Part shown: one piece after another, positions 57,003-64,000 of the stretch
Layout of the letters: each line of letters begins with the position of its first letter
How positions within the stretch are numbered: position 1 is the stretch's first letter
Assembly: GCF_000321225.1 (NCBI RefSeq)
Contig: NW_004450402.1
Coordinates: 1,527,690-1,591,689 of the forward strand
Reading direction: 5' to 3'
DNA: 64,000 bases
From: Odobenus rosmarus divergens
Lineage: Eukaryota; Chordata; Mammalia; Carnivora; Odobenidae
Translations under genes and position numbers: made by a program
The notes under the pieces: generated by a model
What the model was told of the DNA's origin: nothing
Databases searched by the model: none
What the model saw: the letters and a program-made list of their open reading frames with translations, nothing else

Positions 57003-57178
57003 CCTTAGCTACATAAAAATCACTGGAGAACTTGTTTGAAATCGATTTGTAGGTTCTTCTCCAAAATGACTAATCCAAACCTGTGGGAGCAGGACCTGTA
57101 TAACCAGCATCTTTAACAAGCTCTACTGGTGATTCTGACATAGATGACCCCTGTTCCACAAGTTGAGAAACACTTACT
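57003..57178. mobile_element. MER5A-like hAT remnant, copy 1 of a pair
   Basis: ATAAAAATCACTGGAGAACTTGTTTGAAATCG, AATCCAAACCTGTGGGAGCAGGACC, TAACAAGCTCTACTGGTGATTCTGACATAG, AGTTGAGAAACACT follow MER5A left to right. Confidence 0.78.
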
Positions 57179-57210
57179 GAACAGCTCTTTACAAGTTATT
57201 CGTCTAATCC

Positions 57211-57395
57211 AGCCATTCTCAAAACGAAGCCCCCCAAACTAGCAGCACCAGCAGCATCTGGGAACTTGTCAGACATGCGAATTCTTGAACCCTATTCCAG
57301 ATCTACTGAATCAGACATTCTGGAGGTGGGGCCCAGTGATCAGTATTTTAACAAGCCCTCAAGATGATTATGATGCTCATGCAACAGTGAGAACC
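57211..57395. mobile_element. MER5A-like hAT remnant, copy 2, opposite orientation
   Basis: CCATTCTCAAAACGAAGC, CAGCAGCATCTGGGAACTTGTCAGACATGCGAATTCTTG, CAGATCTACTGAATCAGACATTCTGGAGGTGGGGCCCAGTGATCAG, TGCAACAGTGAGAACCCTC. It lies 33 bp from copy 1; the left end here corresponds to the right end there. Confidence 0.8.
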
Positions 57396-57559
57396 CTCTC
57401 TGCTCTAATCCATCCTCATCCTGACATTTTCAGGCCTGCTCCACATTTCCAACACCATGGAAAAGCAAGCCTCCAACACGTCATGGTTTTACCCTGAGTA
57501 TGCAACCAACCCCACCACTCCCTGGGCAACTCAACCCCTCATCTTTGGACTGTTGGCTG

Positions 57560-58050
57560 TCTAACCAACATCCAGTCTTTTCATCCCCCTTCTCAACAGA
57601 ACCCCGCTGTTGTTCAACTATATATTCCATTTTTACTTTCAGAGAATATCACAGATCAACCAATGTGCCAGTTAACACATGACCCAGGGATAGCTCTTGG
57701 CCAAAATGGATTGGCATGTGATCTGTTTGTCCCATCAGATTAAAGGGAATGAATTATATTCTTTGATCAAGGGGAAAGGTTTTTTCTTTTCTCTGCTGCT
57801 AGACATAAACAAGGAAGCAAGCAGTCCCCTTGCCAAAACAACCATCTTGCTACCATAAGGGGAGTCACCATCAAGACAACACACTCACTGAGGACAGCAG
57901 AGCATGGAGCCAGAAAGACCTTGGGTCCTTGAAAATATCAATGAACTCCAGTCGAGATTACACTGTTCTCGGGCCTACCAGCTCTCTCACTTCTACATGG
58001 CTAGCTCTGTGAGATAATGTATTTTCTTATTGTTTAAACCATTTCAATAT
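57560..58050 (+). mobile_element. MaLR/MLT1-like LTR relic
   Basis: CAACCATCTTGCTACCATAAGGGGAGTCACC, GAGGACAGCAGAGCATGGAGCCAGAAAGACCTTGGGTCC, GTGAGATAATGTATTTTCTTATTGTTTAAACCA match the right part of a MaLR LTR. The left limit is uncertain. Confidence 0.7.
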
Positions 58051-58380
58051 TCATAACCAAAACCAATCATTCCTCATTAAAAAATACATGTTATCTAAGG
58101 CCCCTAACCTCAGGTTGATTCTCCTCTGGATTCTGCCCATCATCTTTAGGTCCACTGCATTCAGACTCCTGAATCTGCTGGACAAAATTCCCCAGAGTGG
58201 CTGCTTTCTTACCTGACTTGCCTCTGCTAAGTCACTGTGGCTTTTGCCTGGCTCTCTAAATCCCCCAAATTTGTGTGGTACTAATGCATCTCTTCTCAAT
58301 TTCTTATGTTTCCTAAACTCCTCTATCATTTTCTCAAAGTTCCTATTGACATAAAAATTAGGGTCATCCTTTTGTTTCAT
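58051..58380 (-). other. Unassigned 109-codon minus-strand ORF, speculative
   Basis: The N-terminal part is unusually protein-like for this window: DDPNFYVNRNFEKMIEEFRK then HKKLRRDALVPHKFGGF, charged and probably helical. A consensus donor (CAG/GTAAGA) ends at 58213 and an acceptor-like CAATAG lies just before 58342, so 58213-58342 could be an exon of 130 nt. After the donor the peptide loses this character. I do not recognise the family, and chance is the simplest explanation. Confidence 0.15.
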
Positions 58381-58702
58381 ATTTCATGATTTGGGGAGAA
58401 AGGAAACCATATGAGACACTGCATGTTGGGTTGATCCAACTGTGGAAATGCTATAAAACAATGCATTATCCCGGAAACTCAAACACCAGAGAGATACTCA
58501 AATATCTATTACTGAAAAAAATACTTGAAAGATTACTTCCTTCAGACTAATTTTCCCCAATAAAAGAGTAGTTCTATTTGAGGGTTTTAATATCCCTTTG
58601 GAAACAAGAAGTAGAGAATTGCATCTTGTTCTAATTTGGGACATTCTTTTCTATTTTTGGCATCCTATTACTTGGGGAATTTTGTCATGAGCAAACAGTG
58701 TA
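58381..58702. other. No gene seen
   Basis: Unassigned DNA to the left of a young L1 insertion. Confidence 0.4.
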
Positions 58703-59313
58703 TAAACCTCTCTGCTTGCTGAGTGAAATAAGTCAGTCACAGAAAGACATGTATCATATGACCTCACTGATATGAGGAATTCTTAATCTCAGGAAACAAA
58801 CTGAGGGTTGCTGGAGTGGTGGGGGGTGGGACGGATGGGGTGGCTGGGTGATAGACATCGGGGAGGGTATGTGCTATGGTGAGCGCTGTGAATTGTACAA
58901 GACTGATGAATCACGGATCTGTACTTCTGAAACAATAATGCAATATATGTTAAGAAAAAAAAGAAGAAGAAGAAGAAGATAGCAGGAAGGGAAGAATGAA
59001 GGGGAGTAAGTCGGAGGGGGAGACGAACCATTAGAGACGATGGACTCTGAAAAACAAACTGAGGGTTCTAGAGGGGAGTGGGGTGGGGGGATGGGTTGGC
59101 CTGGTGATGGGTATTAAAGAGGGCACGTTCTGCGTGGAGCACTGGGTGTTATGCACAAACAATGAATCATGGAACACTGCATCAAAAACTAATGATGTAA
59201 TGTATGGTGGTTAACATAACAATAAAAAATTATTTAAAAAAACTAATGATGTAATGTATGGTGATTAACATAACAATAAAAATTTAAAGAAAAAAAAACT
59301 AAACCTCTCTGCT
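58703..59313 (+). mobile_element. Young 5'-truncated L1 3' end, 14-bp TSD, duplicated terminus
   Basis: L1 58717-59299 between two copies of TAAACCTCTCTGCT. It begins at the end of ORF2 (GAGTGAAATAAGTCAGTCACAG) and holds the full 3' UTR. The last segment AACTAATGATGTAATGTATGG...AACAATAAAAA occurs twice, at 59187-59240 and 59241-59290. A (GAA)n run lies at about 58962-58979. Confidence 0.96.
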
Positions 59314-59612
59314 AAGGTAGCCTGGCACTGGAGCTGCATATAATTTGAGATGGGAAATAGGATAAATTTTCACCAAACCTATAAAGTGGCTTGGAAATAA
59401 TTAATGTTTTGTTTTGAACAATTTCAGAAACTTTGGGGAACAACGACAAAAAGCATTGTGTCTTCAGCTAAAATGCCCACCAGTCCTTTCAGAGTAGCAT
59501 GGATAAGGAAACCATCGATGGACCCTGAGATGGACTTTTCTAGTGCTCTAATGGCTTCCTCCAGAAAGCATGGCAACAAACCTGCTTGACTTGTAAACCC
59601 TTGTGGATTAAA
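59314..59612. other. No gene seen
   Basis: A 61-codon frame at 59404-59589 between two L1 insertions has no family resemblance. Confidence 0.35.
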
Positions 59613-60257
59613 AAAAAAATCGTTTTATCTCCTGTCTCCCCAGTCTCCGGCAAAACGAAATCTTGCCATTTGCAACAACGTGGTTGGAACTAGAGGGTAT
59701 TATGCTGAGAGAAATAAGTCAATCAGAGAAAGACATGCATCATATGAACTCACTGATAGGAGGAATTCTTAATCTCAGGAAACAAACTGAGGGTTGCTGG
59801 AGTGGTGGGAGGTGGGAGGGATGGGGTGGCTGGGTGATAGACATTGGGGAGGGTATGTGCTACGGTGAGCGCTGTGAATTGTGTAAGACTGATGAATCAC
59901 AGACCTGTACCTCTGAAACAAATAATACATTATATGTTAAAAAAAAAAAAAAAGAGGATAGTAGGAAGGGAAAAATGAAGGGGGGGAAGCGGAGGGGGAG
60001 ATGAACCATGAGAGACTATGGACTCTGAGAAACAAACTGAGGGTTCTAGAGGGGAGGGGGGTGGGGGGATAGGTTAGCCTGGTGATGGGTATTAAAGAGA
60101 GCACGTTCTGCATGGAACACTGGGTGTTGTTATACGTAAACAACGAATCATGGAACACTACATCAAAAACTAATGATGTATGGTGATTAACATAACATAA
60201 TAAAATAAAATTAAAAAAAGAAAAAGAAATGAGAAGCTGAGGAAAAAAATCGTTTTA
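59613..60257 (+). mobile_element. Young 5'-truncated L1 3' end with extra bases at both ends
   Basis: The TSD AAAAAAATCGTTTTA is at 59613-59627 and 60243-60257. L1 homology starts near 59652 (ACGAAATCTTGCCATTTGC) and ends with ATAACATAATAAAATAAAATT. The 24 bases before it and about 17 bases after its A-rich tail (GAAATGAGAAGCTGAGG) lie inside the TSDs but are not L1 consensus. The 113-codon frame at 59663-60004 is ORF2 end plus 3' UTR. Confidence 0.92.
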
Positions 60258-60774
60258 AAGACTAAAAGTAAAAGAATATAGGGCAGAGGAATTTCCCAAT
60301 CCCGTTAGAGCCCCACGCTAGCCATGTTTTTCACCGAGTTCTGCTTTGAGGATTATGGGCATAGCCAACAATTAAAGTCACATCCTGTTTCCCTCAGTTT
60401 TGTTTCCTTTTATTATCTCCTTTGGGAATATTCATGGCATATACACTCAGTGGGAGAAACGACCACAATTTGGGGCCTGATTTGGGGCTTTCCTGGATTC
60501 TCTACATACAATAGCATCTTGGAGACATCCTAAAATTCCAATTGCCAACACAAAATCTATGTTACCAGGATATCACACCATCTAAAAATATACGGGAAGT
60601 TCAATCAACTGGGAAGAGCAACATAACTAACATATCTACCCCTTTCAAGGAAAATAGCAACTGATGTTCAGTGACATCCTGAGTCACTACAAAATTATAA
60701 ATTCTTTGTGAATTACCCAATAAAGTTGAGATTAGCTTTAGTAATAAGGGAATTTAGTAATTTTTAAAGGAGAT
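60258..60774. other. No gene seen
   Basis: Unassigned DNA; a 69-codon frame has no support. Confidence 0.4.
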
Positions 60775-60980
60775 AGAAAGGGTACAGACTCTAGAAGAAG
60801 ACACCCCTAGGTACAAATACCGGTTCCTCCATTAACTGTGTCGTCATAAGCAACTTATGGTACCTCTGTGGATATTCTCATTCTCAGTCTAACATCCCAA
60901 GGTTGTTTTGGGGATTTGAAATCACATTTGTAAAGTACCTAGTCCAGTACCAAGCACACTGAACACACTAAATAAACATA
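60775..60980 (+). mobile_element. MIR SINE
   Basis: AGAAAGGGTACAGACTCTAGAAGAAGACACCCCTAGGTACAAATACCGG, CATAAGCAACTTATGGTACCTCTGTGG, TTGTAAAGTACCTAGTCCAGTACCAAGCACACTGAACACACTAAATAAA follow MIR. Confidence 0.8.
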
Positions 60981-61329
60981 GACCCTTTAGCCTTCTTAAA
61001 TTCAAAACCGATACAAAGATCTTTATTAACCAGAAGATTTTATTAATCAGACTACCTATTCCCCAGTTATGATGGGAAACTATTAAGGTTATCATATGAA
61101 ATACTAAAATTCCTTTACCAAAAACTCTGCTGTGTCTATTAGAATATCCCTTTGCATAACAATACTTAATTGGCATTTTGCCTAAACAAAAAAATTGGCT
61201 CCTTATCATCCTTCCTTTATCCAGCCCATTCTTCATAATTGAATGTAGTTGCTATGCTATCAGTCTGCAGCACCAGTGAGAGGAGAGTCCTGTGTTGCGT
61301 GACAGGAAGGTTCATCAGCATTCACTTAA
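60981..61329. other. No gene seen
   Basis: Unassigned; the 104-codon minus frame at 60922-61236 begins here and runs into the MIR. Confidence 0.4.
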
Positions 61330-61768
61330 CAGATGAGTATCTTGGGTGCTCATCTCCAAACTCTGTGACTATGTTACCTTATATGGCAAAAGGGACTTTG
61401 CCGATGTGATTACATTAAGGATCTTGACACGGAGACACTACCCTGGATTATCTAGGAGGGCCTAATGCAATTACAAGGGCCCTTAAAAGAGGAAGAGAGG
61501 AGGGTCAGAGTCTGAGAAGGTGCAGTGAGGACCAAAGCAGAGGTCAGAGTGATGTAGCCTCGCCAGGCAAGGAATGCAGGCAGCCTCTGGAAGTGGGGGA
61601 AGGCAACGGAATGGATTCTTTCCCGGACACTCCAGGAGGAACACAGCCCTGCCCACCTGGTGTGACGTTCTGACTCTAAAACTTTAAAACAATAAATCTG
61701 TGTTGTGTTATGCCACCGCATCTGTGGTGATTTGTCATAGTAGCAATAGGAAGGAAACAAATACCTTA
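61330..61768 (+). mobile_element. MaLR-like LTR relic
   Basis: Homologous to 41595-42035: GCAAAAGGGACTTTGCCGATGTGATTACATTAAGGATCTTGACACGG, GAGGGTCAGAGTCTGAGAAGG, CAGGAGGAACACAGCCCTGCCC, AACAATAAATCTGTGTTGTGTTATGCC, GTGATTTGTCATAGTAGCAATAGGAAGG. A 102-codon minus frame at 61452-61760 is antisense to it. Confidence 0.78.
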
Positions 61769-62147
61769 GACATCATCAAAGTTAAAAAAATCAATGTTAA
61801 GAAATATGAAAGGCCAAGTTATAGATTGGGATAAAATAGTTACAGCGCATATATCTAAGAAAAGGCCTGTACCCAGAATACAAATAGAAATCTTGCACCT
61901 CAATAATAATAAGACAACCTAATTTAAAAGTGGGCAAAAATGTTAACCGATACTTACAGAAGAAGATACTTAAATGGTTATAAACACATGAAAAGACACC
62001 CAAAATGATCGGTTATGAGAAATGAGAATTAAAACCACAATGACATCTTACGGCACACTTGTTAAAATTAAAAATATAATACCAACTACTGGCAAGCATG
62101 TGGAACAACTGGAACTCTCAGACAATGCTTGTAGGAATATAAAATAT

Positions 62148-62367
62148 TACAACCACTTTTTAAAAAAAGATTTTATTTATTTATTTGAGAGAGAGAGAAT
62201 GAGAGATAGAGAGAACGAGAGGGAAGAGGGTCAGAGGGAGAAGCAGACTCCCCGCTGAGCAGGAAGCCCAATGCGGGACTCGATCCCGGGACTCCAGGAT
62301 CATGACCTGAGCCGAAGGCAGTCGCTTAACCAACTGAGCCACCCAGGCGCCCCAGTACAACCACTTT
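62148..62367 (-). mobile_element. CAN-SINE nested in L1, 12-bp TSD
   Basis: The SINE 62160-62355 lies between two copies of TACAACCACTTT. Its body (GAATGAGAGATAGAGAGAACGAGAGGGAAGAGGG) is the same subtype as 11795 and 50401. Confidence 0.96.
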
Positions 62368-62445
62368 GAAATAAAGTTTGTTGATTTTTTTTATAAAGTT
62401 AAATGTATATTTACTTGTAGCCCAGAGATTCCACTCCTTGGTATC

Positions 62446-62551
62446 TAGGAAGGAAGGAAGAAAGGAAGGAGGGAAGGAAGGAAGGAAGGAAGGAAGGAAG
62501 GAAGGAAGGAAGGAATTAAGGGACAGAGGGAGGGATGGAAGGAAGGAAGGA
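62446..62551. repeat. (GGAA)n tract inside L1
   Basis: GGAA units from about 62449 to 62516, then a short break and GGAA again to 62551. SFLPSFLP-type frames on the minus strand are low-complexity translations. Confidence 0.95.
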
Positions 62552-62733
62552 ACCATATGAGCCTAAAACTGGAAACAACCCAAATATTCATCAATAGGTT
62601 GAACAGGCACACAAAATGCGGGAAACCCATACCCTCGCATACTACTGAGCAATAAAAAGGGAACAAACCACTGATATAAACAAAAACATGAGTGAATCTC
62701 AAAAACATTATGCTGAGTTTTAAAAAAAAGCCA

Positions 62734-62782
62734 ATTAACATAACATAATAATAAAAAAATAAAATAAAATAAAAAATAAAAA
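62734..62782 (+). mobile_element. About 50-bp L1 3' tail insertion
   Basis: ATTAACATAACATAATAATAAAA followed by an A-rich tail is the last ~20 bases of the young carnivore L1 3' end. It splits old L1 sequence (GCTGAGTTTTAAAAAAAAGCCA / AGCCGCAAAAGAGTCTATATG), and AAAGCCA/CAGCCA at the two edges is a plausible TSD. Confidence 0.7.
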
Positions 62783-63050
62783 AACAGCCAGCCGCAAAAG
62801 AGTCTATATGATACAATTCCTTTTGTATGAAATTTTAGAAAAGGCAAACTAATTTATAGTGACAGAGCAGATCAGTGGTTGCTTGGGGCCAGAGGAGGGT
62901 GAAGGATCCACGGCAGAGGGGAGGAGGGGATGTCGTGCAGTAAAGGAAATGTTCTGTACCTTAACTGGGGTGATGGTTACATGGATACACACATTTGTAC
63001 ATAAAGAATAACTTGATGAAATCAGTTTTTAAAAAGACAGAGTGATTAAT

Positions 63051-64000
63051 ATGATATTGAGAATAGGGGAAAATGAATGTAAAACATCTTCTGACTGATG
63101 GGCACCACAGCGAGAGCAAGAGGAGCAGGGCATCAGTCTGTCCAGCGGCTGCATGTGTTAGCAGCAGGACCACCCAGAGCAGTGGGATAGACTTTGGTAT
63201 TCTGCTAACAGGACCAGTGGCATGGGTAGACATTCTGCTTTGTTCGGTGTCTGACAAAAATTTTCTAATGAAGGTTGTTAGGCAATATGCGAGAAAATCA
63301 ATTCTATACATTTTGGGAAAAATAGATTTTAGATAGGAAAACGTTACCCTTTATACATACCTTGTACATCAGTGCACTGAACTGAATGGGCTTGAGGGAA
63401 CTACCCATAGATACTGTCAGCAGGAGAGAGTTTTCTGGAATTGGCTGAATAGTCATAGCTCCATAAACAAAAACAAACAAGAACACGGTCTTTGTCAGAG
63501 CCGCCAGGATCCTCCACTTACAGTACCATTACCCCTTTGAAGATGGACAGCCCTGGGTTGAAAAAGGCTCCCCGCCGATTCTGCACTAAGTAAATGAATA
63601 AATTTATTACTTCTTATTGGCGTTTATCTGAACTGGCTCAAGGCCATGTTGGTGGTGTCCCTTGCAATAACAGTGTAAGAATTTGTAGTCTTTGCAGTTA
63701 TACGTACATGCATTACAAGTAATCAGAGAAGCTCTTCTTAGGGATAAGGATGCCCGATTATTTCATCAGATGCTAGAAAATGCATGTATATGCCTGCTTG
63801 GCCCTGTTGATCCAGGGCTAGCCAAGCACCGTTCTCTTGGAAACCTGTCTGTCAAGACCCAAGGGAGTGACCAAAACTCCAGCAAGTACTCCTAATGCTG
63901 TTTGTGTCCCACTTCTTGCTGGCCTCTTCCACCCTACTGCTGAAGAGGAACAATGAGAGAGTATGGCTTCTTCCACAACTCGTTCCTTCACTTAATTGAT
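63051..64000. other. No gene seen at right end
   Basis: Frames of 87, 116, 60 and 67 codons occur here on both strands. The last (63692-63895, starting MQLYVHALQVIREALL) is somewhat helical in composition, but I recognise no family and no splice context. Confidence 0.35.

Larger units (their letters stand above)
61769..63050 (+). mobile_element. Old L1 3' half with nested insertions
   Basis: TTGGGATAAAATAGTTACAGCGCATATATCTAAG, AAAAGTGGGCAAAAATGTTAACCGATAC, AGAATTAAAACCACAATGACATCTTACGGCAC, then AACTGGAAACAACCCAAATATTCATCAATAGG and GACAGAGCAGATCAGTGGTTGCTTGGGGCCAG. It follows an L1MA/MB-like 3' end. It carries a SINE (62160), a GGAA tract (62446) and a tiny L1 insertion (62734). Confidence 0.85.

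Noticed and set aside
58051..58380. Possible kinesin-13-like segment suggested by the FEKMIEEFR pattern
   Set aside because: The similarity is a few residues only, and the motor-domain motifs are absent.
1..64000. An undescribed multi-gene system
   Set aside because: No set of neighbouring coding genes, operon-like layout, array or origin is visible. The DNA is repeat-rich non-coding mammalian sequence.

Overview
This window is gene-poor nuclear DNA from a carnivoran mammal. The diagnostic signal is about 22 tRNA-derived CAN-SINE copies. They carry a tRNA-like head (GGCGCCTGGGTGGCTCAGTC), a body with GATCGAGCCC (B-box-like), a CT-rich stretch and an (AATAAA)n tail. The body sequence is the kind I associate with arctoid carnivores (bears, giant panda, seals, mustelids) rather than the dog-specific SINEC_Cf type. 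The species is inferred from memory of these families, not from a search. A 485-base N gap at 44061-44545 marks this as a draft assembly.

No protein-coding gene can be supported. All long reading frames fall in repeats, simple-sequence tracts, N runs or unremarkable DNA, and there is no CpG island, promoter or exon series. The window is best read as intergenic DNA or the inside of a very large intron. The only classical RNA gene relic is a 3'-truncated 5S rRNA pseudogene on the minus strand at about 18374-18461. Three of its four substitutions are CpG transitions.

Layout. 1-7.4 kb: SINEs, two MaLR-like LTR relics and an L2 end. 7.4-11.8 kb: an old antisense L1 ORF2 relic interrupted by unassigned DNA. 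11.8-16.4 kb: an antisense L2 and a sense L1 3' half, both carrying nested SINE or L1 insertions with visible target-site duplications (TSDs). 16.4-22.7 kb: the most repeat-poor part, with one splice-flanked open 72-nt segment, the 5S relic, one L2 and a cluster of TAAT motifs. 22.7-30.5 kb: ancient MIR, L2, MER5A-like and MaLR-like relics. 30.5-43.9 kb: mixed L1, L2 and SINE with a large GAAA/GGAA tract. 43.9-51.7 kb: a dense cluster of young SINEs around the gap. 54-63 kb: several young 5'-truncated L1 insertions, two more GAAA/GGAA tracts and further old L1.

The interest here is in insertion mechanics: perfect TSDs, nested insertions, a 192-bp tandem duplication in one L1 3' end, a possible 3' transduction, an L1 insertion of only about 50 bp, microsatellites arising at the same internal site of separate L1 copies, and two perfect hairpins 0.3 kb apart. 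I found no undescribed multi-gene system. Repeat names come from recalled consensus sequences; divergence values were not computed.
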